Assembly (NCBI GenBank): GCA_910584965.1
Contig: CAJUDZ010000002.1
Span: 62,001 to 126,000 of the forward strand
Length of the DNA: 64,000 nt
Source of the DNA: an uncultured Lachnospiraceae bacterium
GTDB taxonomy: Bacteria > Bacillota > Clostridia > Lachnospirales > Lachnospiraceae
Direction of reading: 5' to 3'
This document shows positions 1 to 8,403 of the stretch, piece after piece; position 1 is the first letter of the stretch, and each line of letters starts with the position of its first letter. The notes under the pieces were generated by a model that was given only the letters and a program-made list of their open reading frames with translations, was not told the origin of the DNA and did no database searches. A program made the translations under genes and the position numbers.

Positions 1-1155
1 ATCAGGCGTCATGGCATAGTAGAAATGACCGAAACCGCATTTGGAAGAATCCAGCTGAAGCGGAATGATTGCTCTCGTATTCACCATTTTTTTCAGGTTA
101 TCAAGCCATGTATGGTGGGAAGAAATCGCATTCTTCATATAGCCCGCAAACTCTTCGTTTTCCAGATGGAAGAAGGGATCTTTGGTCATATCGCCCATTT
201 GTTTGGCCGTGGTATCCAGTATTTTTTCGATATCGACAACGGGTTCTGTTGCCTGCTGCAAATCCTGCCCGACCTGACGCATAAAATCCGTACAGTCCTT
301 TAACTGGTTTTCCATCTCGGTCATGGAACTGCTGATTTCCTCGCTGACAGCGGCAATGGAACTGATGGATTCATTGACGTCAGATATGTAACGCTGGCTG
401 TCGCTGTTCAGCTCCCATACATTACTGATTTTCTCGGCCATGGAAGCCAGGGATTCGATCGTGCTGGTGGAACTGTTGATGCTCTGTCTGGAAGCGTTTT
501 TCATATTGTCAACGAAAGAGCCCATGTTCCGTGTCATTTTCTGCGTATCTTCCGCAAGCGCCCGGATCTCGTTGGCGACTACGGAGAAGCCTTTGCCCGC
601 TTCACCGGCTCTCGCCGCCTCTACAGAAGCGTTCAGGGCGAGCAGATTCGTCTGCATGGAAATGGAATCGATGCCGGAGATCACATTGCTGATCTGGTTG
701 ATGATGTTGATCAGTTCGTCCATGTCCGCCTGCATCTGCCGGGAAATGGAAATTGTCTGGTCGGAAAGTTCCCGGATGGATGTCAGTTCATTCTGTCCGG
801 CTTCTATTTTACGGTAGACTTCGTCGGTATCCTCCGACACTTTGATGATGGTATTGGTCAGTTCTTCATGCTGGTTGCTCGCGTGTCCGGCCGCAGCGCC
901 GAAAATCGTCTGGGTTGCTTTTGTGACTTTGTTTGCGATTTCGATGATCTTGTCGGTCTGATGCTGCATCGTCAGATCGAGCGAACTGATCTGCATGACT
1001 GCCTTAATATTTTTTTCAAAAATTTCTGAGAATTGTTTTCTTCCATGAGACAATCGCTGGTAAATAGAATTCAATTCCGGTTCTCTGGAGTAGTCAGTGC
1101 TTTTGAGTTCTGAGACAGCCCGCATCAGCGCGGCTTTTCCCTTTTTAATTGCCAT
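1..1155 (-). CDS. Soluble methyl-accepting chemotaxis protein with C-terminal CZB domain (3' end outside window)
   Basis: Reading the minus strand from ATG at 1155 gives about 385 residues with no stop before the window edge, so the C terminus is missing. No transmembrane segment is visible, so this should be a cytoplasmic receptor. The central helical part holds the MCP signalling hairpin, seen as NASVEAARAGEAGKGFSVVA followed by EIRALAE, where the receptor contacts CheA and CheW. Near the window edge the protein has a histidine in HHTWLDNLKKMV and then LDSSKCGFGHFYYAM, the layout of a CZB domain, a zinc-binding sensor known to respond to zinc or thiol oxidants. The start is supported by AGAAGAGG upstream. 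The ligand is an inference from the family. Confidence 0.9.
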   Translation of the reverse strand, partial: MAIKKGKAALMRAVSELKSTDYSREPELNSIYQRLSHGRKQFSEIFEKNIKAVMQISSLDLTMQHQTDKIIEIANKVTKATQTIFGAAAGHASNQHEELTNTIIKVSEDTDEVYRKIEAGQNELTSIRELSDQTISISRQMQADMDELINIINQISNVISGIDSISMQTNLLALNASVEAARAGEAGKGFSVVANEIRALAEDTQKMTRNMGSFVDNMKNASRQSINSSTSTIESLASMAEKISNVWELNSDSQRYISDVNESISSIAAVSEEISSSMTEMENQLKDCTDFMRQVGQDLQQATEPVVDIEKILDTTAKQMGDMTKDPFFHLENEEFAGYMKNAISSHHTWLDNLKKMVNTRAIIPLQLDSSKCGFGHFYYAMTPD

Positions 1156-1202
1156 TTGATTATCCTCTTCTTTCTTTAGAATGTAAAAATCCACTTTATT
1201 AC

Positions 1203-1230
1203 ATCATACGGTATTTTATGGTTTTTGCAA
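1203..1230 (-). promoter_or_regulatory. Promoter of the chemoreceptor gene
   Basis: On the minus strand TTGCAA (1230-1225) and TATGAT (1208-1203) are separated by 16 bases and lie about 50 bases upstream of the chemoreceptor start. This is a good sigma-A type match judged by eye. Confidence 0.5.
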
Positions 1231-1343
1231 GTACTTTATATAGAAAATTTTATTTGGTTTTATCTGGAAATTTTTGTAGAAAACGGTGGAATACTTTCGG
1301 GTAAAAGGTTAAAATGAAATCATATTTATAAGCAGTCAAACGA

Positions 1344-1364
1344 AGGGAGCAGTCACATGAAAAA
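1344..1364 (+). promoter_or_regulatory. Ribosome binding site and ATG out of frame with the following gene
   Basis: AGGGAG (1344-1349) stands seven bases before ATG at 1357, an excellent start site. It opens a frame of only 27 codons. The ATG is followed by a run of five A (1360-1364). With six A the ATG would read straight into the kinase-like gene as M-K-K-Y-Q-F-K-V-D-I-D-P. This suggests a one-base loss at the homopolymer, a sequencing error, or slippage. Confidence 0.55.
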
Positions 1365-1376
1365 TATCAATTTAAA

Positions 1377-3161
1377 GTGGATATCGATCCGGAAATTCCT
1401 TCCATGCTGTTCGGGGATGAAGTGCGTATCAAACAGGTGATCACGAACGTGTTGACCAATGCGGTCAAATACACGGAAAGAGGTTCCGTCACATTGACTG
1501 CCAAAGGAGAACGCGCTGCGGCCGATGAAATTCTGCTGCGCATTTCCGTGGAAGATACGGGAGTGGGAATCCGAAAAGAAAATCTGGACAACCTGTTCGG
1601 TTCTTTCCGGCGGATGGATGAGCGGGATAACCGGAATATCGAAGGAACCGGACTCGGGCTGAATATTTCCAGACAGCTGATCGAGATGATGGGCGGAAAG
1701 ATTTCCGTTGACAGCGTGTATCATAAAGGTTCCGTTTTTACAATCGAGGTCAGGCAGAAGATTGTCAACGTAAGGCCCATCGGCGTCATCAATTTTGCGG
1801 CGAAAAAGCAGATGAACCGGCGTATCAGATATAAACAGAGTTTCACGGCGCCGGACGCAAGGGTGCTGGTGGTGGACGATAACGATATGAACCGTATGGT
1901 TGCCGTGAAATTGCTGCGCGGTACGAAGGTGCAGATAGAAACCGCGGAAAGCGGAAAGGAATGTCTGAAAAAAACGGCGGAAGGCTTTTATCATGTGATT
2001 TTGATGGATCATATGATGCCGGATATAGACGGAGAAGAGACTCTGAAAGCCGTGCGCGCCCAGAACAGGGGCTACTGCCAGAAAACACCAGTGATTGCCC
2101 TGACGGCCAATGTCATGACGAATGCGGAACAGGTTTACCGGGATATGGGATTCGACGGTTATCTGGCAAAGCCTGTCAATTCCGCGCTGTTAGAGGCGGG
2201 ACTGTTAAAATATCTGCCGCCGGAGCTGATCGAATATGCGGCGGAAGAAGAGGAAAACGAAGAGCAGCGGGAAGGGCGCGTCAGCCAGGTTGCGGGAATC
2301 AGAAAACGAAAAATCGCGGTTACGGCGGACTGCATCTGCGATCTGCCAAAAGATCTGCTCGAAAAATATCAGATTCGTCTGATGTATTGCTATGTTCATA
2401 CGAAAGAGGGCCGTTTCTGCGATCTCTTTGAAGTTTCTTCCGACGGCCTGTTAGCTTATTTGCAGCAGGAAGGAAAGGAGGCCCGTTTTTCGACCGCGGA
2501 GCCGTCGGCTTACGAGTATTTCTTTGCCGACGAATTGCAGAAGGCGGAACAGATCATTCATATTACCGCGACGGCTGCGCTGAGCGGCGCTTATCCGAAT
2601 GCGAGTCAGGCCAGCCAAAGTTTTGACAATGTGACCGTCGTGGATTCCAATCATATCAGCAGCGGGCACGGGCTCATGGTATTATATGCGGCGGCACTGG
2701 CGGAGGCGGGCAGCAGCGTGCAGGAAATCTGTACGGCGCTGGAACAGTTTAAAGAAAATGTGTGTTCCGGTTTCTTTGTAAGGAATACGGAGGCGTTGTG
2801 CCGCAACGGTAAGGTGAGCGTCCCTGTCCATAAACTTTGTTCAGGTCTTAACCTGCATCCGGTGCTTCATATGAGCCAGAACAGGCTCAGGCTGCGGCAC
2901 ATCGAAACGGGAAGCCTGCAGCATGCAAGGCGCGGCTATATCAGAAAGCAGCTGCACCATGTCCGGCAGATCGATACGCGCATTGCGTTTCTGACTTATG
3001 CGGGATGCAGCATGCAGCAGCTCGACGAAATACTGGAAGAGGTGGAAAAATATATAAAATTTGAACGGATTGTTTTGCAGAAAGCATCCGCTGCGGTATC
3101 CGGCAGCTGCGGCGCGGGCGTCTTCGGACTGATGTTTATCCGCAGGAAGGAGAAAGAATAA
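1377..3161 (+). CDS. Histidine-kinase-like HATPase / receiver / DegV fusion protein
   Basis: The readable frame starts at GTG 1377 but has no Shine-Dalgarno site there; the natural start is probably ATG 1357 with a one-base frameshift in an A run. Residues 1-125 form a HATPase_c domain with N box NVLTNAVKYT, G1 box VEDTGVGI, F box FGSFRRMDE and G2 box GTGLGLNIS. There is no DHp helix pair and no phospho-accepting histidine. Residues 160-280 are a receiver with acidic pair VVDDND, phospho-acceptor Asp about 211 (LMDHMMPD) and Lys in LAKPVN. Residues 309-590 are DegV-like (VTADCICDLP, ATAALSGAY, VVDSNHISSGHG, SGSCGAGVFG), a family that binds fatty acids. The next gene also begins with a receiver. 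The fusion is unusual; its ligand and activity are inference. Confidence 0.8.
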   Translation: MDIDPEIPSMLFGDEVRIKQVITNVLTNAVKYTERGSVTLTAKGERAAADEILLRISVEDTGVGIRKENLDNLFGSFRRMDERDNRNIEGTGLGLNISRQLIEMMGGKISVDSVYHKGSVFTIEVRQKIVNVRPIGVINFAAKKQMNRRIRYKQSFTAPDARVLVVDDNDMNRMVAVKLLRGTKVQIETAESGKECLKKTAEGFYHVILMDHMMPDIDGEETLKAVRAQNRGYCQKTPVIALTANVMTNAEQVYRDMGFDGYLAKPVNSALLEAGLLKYLPPELIEYAAEEEENEEQREGRVSQVAGIRKRKIAVTADCICDLPKDLLEKYQIRLMYCYVHTKEGRFCDLFEVSSDGLLAYLQQEGKEARFSTAEPSAYEYFFADELQKAEQIIHITATAALSGAYPNASQASQSFDNVTVVDSNHISSGHGLMVLYAAALAEAGSSVQEICTALEQFKENVCSGFFVRNTEALCRNGKVSVPVHKLCSGLNLHPVLHMSQNRLRLRHIETGSLQHARRGYIRKQLHHVRQIDTRIAFLTYAGCSMQQLDEILEEVEKYIKFERIVLQKASAAVSGSCGAGVFGLMFIRRKEKE

Positions 3162-3255
3162 AATCATGGTATCCGGCGGGACTTTGTGGTAAAATGGGAT
3201 TATCGCCGGCGGACAGGGCGATATCATCGTACAGAGGAGAAAATGGGGGATTCTT

Positions 3256-4329
3256 ATGCGGGGCAGGATACTGGTCGTAGACGACGCGGAAGTAAACCGC
3301 GAATTGCTGCGGGCAATGCTTGAAGATGATTATGTTGTGGATACGGCTCAGGACGGGGAAGAAGCGATACGGAAATTATGGGAATACCGGGAGGAAACGG
3401 CGGCGCTTCTGCTGGATTTACAGATGCCTAAGATGGACGGTTTTGCGGTAATTGAAGAAATCCGAAAGAACGGATGGCTGCAGAAAATCCCGGTATTGAT
3501 TATCAGCAGCGAAAGCGCAGTCGATATCGAGAACAGGTGTTTCCATATGGGCGTGTCGGACTTTATTCATAAGCCTTTTGAGGCGTCCATCGTGAAAAAC
3601 AGGATCCGCAATACGGTAGAACTGTTCGCCTGCAAGAATGAACTCGAACGGGAAGTGGAAAGGCAGACGGAGGCGCTCAGAAAGCAGTCGCGGATTATAC
3701 AGATACAGGCCGGACAGCTGCAGGAAGCGGAGGCTTTCCACACGCTGATGATGCAGTACCGATGTGCCATTATGGAAATAGAAACGAAACTAAAGGTGCT
3801 GAATGAGGCTTTTTCAAGGCAGTATAAGCGGAATCCGTTTGAGTCCATCAAAAGCAGGCTGAAAACATCGGAGAGCATTTATGAGAAATTAAGCCGGAAG
3901 GGATATCCGGTTACGCTGGAAAATATCGAAGAGAAGCTGTCGGATGTGGCGGGAATCCGTGTGATCTGTTCTTTCCCGGATGATATTTACCGGCTGGCAA
4001 AACTTTTGATCAGGCAGGATGATATTATTTTATTAAAGGAAAAGGATTATATTAAAAATCCTAAATCTAACGGTTATCGGAGCCTTCATCTGATCATCAG
4101 TATTCCGATTTTTTTATCCAATGAAAAAAAATATATGAAAGCAGAAGTACAGTTTCGAACGATCGCAATGGATTTCTGGGCCAGTCTGGAACACAAACTG
4201 AAATACAAGAAAAGCGTGGATAATGCGGAGGAAATTGTGGAACAGCTCAGAATCTGCGCGGATTCTATTGAAGTGCTCGATTATCAGATGCAGGATATTC
4301 GGGATAAGATCAACGAACACATCAGTTAA
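3256..4329 (+). CDS. Response regulator receiver fused to small alarmone ((p)ppGpp) synthetase
   Basis: The 357-residue protein has a receiver at 1-125 (acid pocket Asp9-Asp10, phospho-acceptor Asp54 in LLLDLQMPK, Lys in IHKPF), a charged coiled coil at about 125-180, and a RelA/SpoT-type synthetase at about 185-345. Synthetase signatures are DVAGIRVICSF, DYIKNPKSNGYRSLH (about 264-280) and EVQFRTIAMDFWASLEHKLKYK (about 297-320), typical of RelQ/YjbM-like small synthetases. No HD hydrolase, TGS or ACT domain is present. The expected reaction is pyrophosphate transfer from ATP to GDP or GTP. Phosphorylation at Asp54 would put alarmone synthesis under direct two-component control. It lies 94 bases after the HATPase-receiver-DegV gene, probably in one transcript. 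Confidence 0.88.
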   Translation: MRGRILVVDDAEVNRELLRAMLEDDYVVDTAQDGEEAIRKLWEYREETAALLLDLQMPKMDGFAVIEEIRKNGWLQKIPVLIISSESAVDIENRCFHMGVSDFIHKPFEASIVKNRIRNTVELFACKNELEREVERQTEALRKQSRIIQIQAGQLQEAEAFHTLMMQYRCAIMEIETKLKVLNEAFSRQYKRNPFESIKSRLKTSESIYEKLSRKGYPVTLENIEEKLSDVAGIRVICSFPDDIYRLAKLLIRQDDIILLKEKDYIKNPKSNGYRSLHLIISIPIFLSNEKKYMKAEVQFRTIAMDFWASLEHKLKYKKSVDNAEEIVEQLRICADSIEVLDYQMQDIRDKINEHIS

Positions 4330-4377
4330 AAAGAAAGGCATAGTGACGGGATGATATTTTTCGGAAGGAGAAAAAAA

Positions 4378-6489
4378 GTGGAGATGAAGAAAAACGGACC
4401 GCAGCGGGGCGTGAAATTGCAGCCGCTCGATATTATTGACGGATTTAAGGTGCGTCCGGGCTTTTATAACAGGGATGGAGCGGCAGCGGCGCCAAACGGC
4501 GTCAGCTTTACGATTCATTCATCGGGGGCGACGAGCTGTACGCTGCTTTTATTCCGGCCGCGGGAGAAGGAACCTTATGCGAAGTTAAAATTTCCGGAGG
4601 CATATCATATCGGAAATACTTATTCCATGCTGGTATTCGATCTGAAAATCGAAGAATTTGAATACGCGTTCCAGCTGGACGGCCCTTATGATAAAGAAAA
4701 AGGCCTTCTTTTCAATAAAAATACGGTGCTGTTAGACCCTTACGCGCGGGCCGTGACCGGACAGAAAGAATGGGGAGACCGGCCGGAAAGCGACGAAGGC
4801 TTCGTGTATCACGCGCGGGTCGTGGAGAACAATTTCGACTGGGGCAATGTCAGACAGCTGGAACTTCCGATGGAAGACCTGATTATTTATGAACTGCATG
4901 TGCGCGGATATACGAAGGACAGTTCCTCCGGCGTATCGGCGAGAGGAACTTACGAAGGGCTGCGGCAGAAAATTCCCTATCTGAAAGATCTCGGCATTAA
5001 CGCGGTGGAACTGATGCCGATCTTTGAGTTTGATGAGATGGAGAGCGCCCGGATTGTGGACGGGGAGCAGCTTTATAACTATTGGGGATACAATACGGTC
5101 TGCTTTTTTGCGCCGAATACGAGTTACAGTTCGGTCGTGGAGCACAACCACGAAGGTGAAGAACTCAAACGGCTGATTTACGAGCTGAAGGAAAACGGCA
5201 TCGAAGTGATTCTGGATGTGGTATTCAATCATACGGCGGAAGGAAACGAAGACGGGCCGAGTTTTTCCTTTAAAGGAATCGACAATAATATTTATTATAT
5301 CCTGACACCCGGCGGCGGGTATTATAATTTCAGCGGGTGCGGTAATGTATTGAACTGTAATCATCCGCTTACGAGGCGTTTTATCATCGACTGCCTGCGT
5401 TTCTGGGTAACGGAATACCGGGTGGACGGTTTCCGGTTCGATCTGGCTTCTATCCTGTCCAGAGACTGGAACGGCGCGCCGATGGCGGAACCGCCCATTC
5501 TGCATGAAATTGCCTGTGATGCCATTCTGGGCAAGGTGAAGCTGATCGCGGAAGCCTGGGATGCCAGCGGATTGTATCAGGTTGGGAATTTTCCGGCCTT
5601 CAGCCGGTGGTCCGAATGGAACGGAAGATACCGCGACGATATGCGGCGTTTTCTGAAAGGAGATGCGGGACTGGCGGGAACCGCGATTACCAGAATCACG
5701 GGTTCGAGCGATTTGTATGACCGTTCTACAAGGGGGGAAGACGCTTCCGTCAATTTTCTCACCTGTCATGACGGATTTACGTTGTATGATCTGTATTCAT
5801 ACAATATAAAGCATAATGAAAAGAACGGCTGGAACAATACGGACGGAGACAATAACGGCAACAGCTGGAACTGCGGTGTGGAAGGGGAAACGGATGACCC
5901 GCAGATCGAAGCGCTGCGCCGCAGGATGGTAAAAAATGCTTTTGCGACGCTGATGTGCAGCAGAGGGCCGGCCATGTTCTATGCGGGAGACGAGTTCTGC
6001 AATACCCAGTTTGGCAACAACAACGCCTATTGCCAGGATAATATCATTTCCTGGCTGGACTGGAACAGGCTGGAGGAATACCGGGAAATTCATGATTTTT
6101 TCAAGTATATGATCGCGTTCAGAAAGGAACACGATATTCTGCGCAAATCGACCAGACAGGCTTCCTGCGGTCTGCCGGAAATCAGCATCCATAACGGTTA
6201 TCCGTTTAATAACCGGACCGATTATAACAGCAGGCTGATCGGGGTCATGTACGCGGGACGGGACGAGGAAGATACGCGGGACGATATCATTTTTTACGGA
6301 ATGAATGCGTACTGGGAACCTTTGAACATGCAGCTTCCGGAACTGCCGCAGGGCAGGAAATGGAAGGTGCGCGTCAATACTTCCGTTCCTTATATTGACG
6401 GACAGGATCCCGAACAGGCCATGGAATCTGCCCATAATAACAATCTGCGGATAGAGCCGCGGACGGTTGTCATTCTGACGGCGGAATAA
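4378..6489 (+). CDS. glgX: Glycogen debranching enzyme, GlgX/isoamylase type (GH13)
   Basis: This protein of about 703 residues hydrolyses alpha-1,6 branch points of glycogen or limit dextrins. An N-terminal CBM48-like beta domain (FTIHSSGATSCTLLLFRP) precedes the GH13 barrel. The GH13 motifs are intact: DVVFNHTAEG, nucleophile Asp in VDGFRFDLAS (about 355), acid Glu in LIAEAWDA (about 391) and FLTCHDGFT (about 463). An ATG exists at 4351, but GGAAGGAG at 4362-4369 sits correctly before GTG 4378, so I prefer that start. It follows the alarmone gene by 48 bases. No glycogen synthase or phosphorylase is seen nearby. Confidence 0.92.
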   Translation: MEMKKNGPQRGVKLQPLDIIDGFKVRPGFYNRDGAAAAPNGVSFTIHSSGATSCTLLLFRPREKEPYAKLKFPEAYHIGNTYSMLVFDLKIEEFEYAFQLDGPYDKEKGLLFNKNTVLLDPYARAVTGQKEWGDRPESDEGFVYHARVVENNFDWGNVRQLELPMEDLIIYELHVRGYTKDSSSGVSARGTYEGLRQKIPYLKDLGINAVELMPIFEFDEMESARIVDGEQLYNYWGYNTVCFFAPNTSYSSVVEHNHEGEELKRLIYELKENGIEVILDVVFNHTAEGNEDGPSFSFKGIDNNIYYILTPGGGYYNFSGCGNVLNCNHPLTRRFIIDCLRFWVTEYRVDGFRFDLASILSRDWNGAPMAEPPILHEIACDAILGKVKLIAEAWDASGLYQVGNFPAFSRWSEWNGRYRDDMRRFLKGDAGLAGTAITRITGSSDLYDRSTRGEDASVNFLTCHDGFTLYDLYSYNIKHNEKNGWNNTDGDNNGNSWNCGVEGETDDPQIEALRRRMVKNAFATLMCSRGPAMFYAGDEFCNTQFGNNNAYCQDNIISWLDWNRLEEYREIHDFFKYMIAFRKEHDILRKSTRQASCGLPEISIHNGYPFNNRTDYNSRLIGVMYAGRDEEDTRDDIIFYGMNAYWEPLNMQLPELPQGRKWKVRVNTSVPYIDGQDPEQAMESAHNNNLRIEPRTVVILTAE

Positions 6490-6554
6490 AGCGGGGCCGG
6501 ATACGGTTTTGTACGGAATGTTAAGATAATGCTAAAAAGGATAAAAATATACGA

Positions 6555-6583
6555 TTTTCTTTATGAAATATCTCCTATATAAT
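6555..6583 (+). promoter_or_regulatory. Promoter of the TRAP operon
   Basis: A perfect TATAAT lies at 6578-6583, 66 bases before the dctP start. The -35 at 17-base spacing (TTTTCT, 6555-6560) is weak, which fits a promoter needing an activator such as the AraC-type regulator encoded downstream. Confidence 0.55.
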
Positions 6584-6649
6584 GAAAACATACAGATATC
6601 ATTTCCGTTGGAATTGTTTCTGTAATATACAATAAGGGAGGTAGTAACA

Positions 6650-7777
6650 ATGAAGAAAAAGTTATTGGCAACACTGTTATGCACGGCCATGATGATTACG
6701 GCAGCCGGCTGTGGATTGCAGAAACCGGAAACGCCTGCGAATGACAGCGCGTCCACAACAAACACGGCGGCAGCGGATACCGCGGCGGACACAACCACGG
6801 ATACGGCAGCGGATACCGCGGCAGACACATCCGCAGATACGGCAGTAACGCCGGCTGAAGATGCGGTCACACTGGTTTATGCGGAAGTTAATCCGTTAGA
6901 TACCATCGTAGGACAGACGGCTACCAAGTTCAAAGAGACGGTAGAAGAGATGTCAAACGGTTCCATCATCATTGACGTTCAGGCAAGCGGTGTGCTCGGT
7001 TCCGAGAACGATGTTCTGGATACGATGTTAGGCGGCGGCGGTACGATTCAGATGTCCCGTATTTCCGCATTCGCGCTGACAAGCTACGGCGGTGAGAAGT
7101 CCATGCTTCTTTCCCTGCCTTACACATTCGTAAGCAGAGAGCATTTCTGGAACTTCGCGACATCCGATCTGGCAAGTGAATTTTTGCTTGAGCCTCATGA
7201 GAACGGCAGCGGTGTAAGAGGATTGTTCTATGGTGAAGAAGGTTTCCGTCATTTCTTTACGGTAAATGAAATCGCCGGTATGGACGACCTTGCAGGCATG
7301 AAACTGCGTGTGTCCAATGACCCTGTTATGAACGGTCTGGTAGAAGGTCTTGGCGCAAGCCCGACAGTCGTATCTTTCGGTGAATTGTATTCTGCATTGC
7401 AGACGGGCGTTGTTGACGGTGCGGAACAGCCGATCGCCAACTATAAATCCAACGCTTTCCCGGAAGTTGCTCCGAACCTGATTCTGGACGGACATACGCT
7501 GGGCGCGATTCAGGTAATCATTACCGACGAAGCATGGGATTCTCTGACGGAAGAACAGCAGAACATTCTGGTTGAGGCAGGTAAAGTGGCTTCCCAGTTC
7601 AACCGCGAGATTTCCGAGCAGGCTGAAAACGAAGTGCTTGAGCAGTTAAAGGCTGACGGCGTAAACGTTGTGGAAGTTACGGATATTGCACCCTGGCAGG
7701 ATGCTTGTAAGTCCGTTATCGACGAAAACATTAAGGGACAGGAAGAACTGTACCAGAAGATCGTAGATATGCAGTAA
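6650..7777 (+). CDS. dctP: TRAP transporter solute-binding lipoprotein DctP
   Basis: The 375-residue extracellular binding protein would capture an organic acid or sugar acid for the DctQM permease. The N terminus is a lipoprotein signal ending in TAAGCG, with the lipidated Cys near residue 21. A low-complexity linker rich in Asp, Thr and Ala follows (about 30-68), made of near-repeats of TDTAAD, acting as a flexible spacer. The DctP fold then has KFKETVEEMSNGSI, the typical AGMKLRVSNDPVM region and GVVDGAEQPIANY, which in the family contacts the substrate carboxylate. GGGAGG precedes the ATG. The substrate cannot be read from sequence. Confidence 0.93.
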   Translation: MKKKLLATLLCTAMMITAAGCGLQKPETPANDSASTTNTAAADTAADTTTDTAADTAADTSADTAVTPAEDAVTLVYAEVNPLDTIVGQTATKFKETVEEMSNGSIIIDVQASGVLGSENDVLDTMLGGGGTIQMSRISAFALTSYGGEKSMLLSLPYTFVSREHFWNFATSDLASEFLLEPHENGSGVRGLFYGEEGFRHFFTVNEIAGMDDLAGMKLRVSNDPVMNGLVEGLGASPTVVSFGELYSALQTGVVDGAEQPIANYKSNAFPEVAPNLILDGHTLGAIQVIITDEAWDSLTEEQQNILVEAGKVASQFNREISEQAENEVLEQLKADGVNVVEVTDIAPWQDACKSVIDENIKGQEELYQKIVDMQ

Positions 7778-7811
7778 GGGGTATTCAAAAACATAATAAT
7801 GAAAAAGAATG

Positions 7812-7852
7812 GGACTGCTGCATACGGCGGCGTATTGCCGGTGCGGCGGTCC
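7812..7852 (+). other. Intercistronic hairpin between dctP and dctQ
   Basis: GGACTGCTGCA (7812-7822) pairs with TGCGGCGGTCC (7842-7852) through 11 pairs including two G-T, with an inner CGGC/GCCG stem in the loop. No T run follows. It could act as a 3' mRNA stabiliser or partial terminator that keeps the binding protein more abundant than the permease. Confidence 0.6.
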
Positions 7853-7875
7853 TGTTGGATTATGAGGAGGTTACA

Positions 7876-8403
7876 ATGCCTGGGATTTTTGATAAGATAG
7901 ACAAAATTAAACCGGTATACGATGCTGCGGATAAAGCGGTGCTTTTTATCTGCAAGATATTGTTGATTATCGACATTCTGATCACGACGATGAGCGTTGT
8001 CGGCCGGTACGTTCCGTTTGTTCCGGACCCGGCCTGGAGCGAAGAAGTGGTTCTGACCTGTATGTCCTATATGGCGGTATTATCGGCGGCGCTGGCAATC
8101 CGCAAAGGGGCGCATATCAGAATGACTGCCTTTGACAGGTATCTGCCCAAATGGCTGTTGAAATTTCTGGATATTTTAGCGGATATATGTGTACTGGCGC
8201 TCGCATTCGTTATGTTGACCGTCGGATGGAAATATGCGCAGCAGATCGGTTCGAGGGGGACTTATGTAAGTATGCCCTCTGTTTCCCGTTTCTGGATGTA
8301 TTTTCCGATTCCGCTGGCCGGGCTGGCGATGATTATTTTTGAGATCGAGGCGCTTTACAATCACATTAAGGGAATCTTTGTAAAGGAGGGGGAAAAAGCA
8401 TGA
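7876..8403 (+). CDS. dctQ: TRAP transporter small permease DctQ
   Basis: The small membrane subunit of about 175 residues has four hydrophobic segments and the family features VVLTCMSYMAVLSAALAIRKGAHIRM and FWMYFPIPLAGLAMIIFEIE. It pairs with DctM to form the sodium-coupled permease. A TTG at 7855 is in frame, but GAGGAGG at 7864-7870 points to ATG 7876. Its stop overlaps the dctM start by four bases (ATGA), so the two are translationally coupled. Confidence 0.92.
   Translation: MPGIFDKIDKIKPVYDAADKAVLFICKILLIIDILITTMSVVGRYVPFVPDPAWSEEVVLTCMSYMAVLSAALAIRKGAHIRMTAFDRYLPKWLLKFLDILADICVLALAFVMLTVGWKYAQQIGSRGTYVSMPSVSRFWMYFPIPLAGLAMIIFEIEALYNHIKGIFVKEGEKA

Noticed and set aside
2301..3161. DegV as a separate gene
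   Set aside because: The frame continues without stop from the receiver into the DegV part, and no ribosome site or start stands at the boundary.
4732..5769. 345-residue open frame on the minus strand
   Set aside because: It is antisense to the intact glgX catalytic domain and has no recognisable domain; codon bias of glgX explains it.
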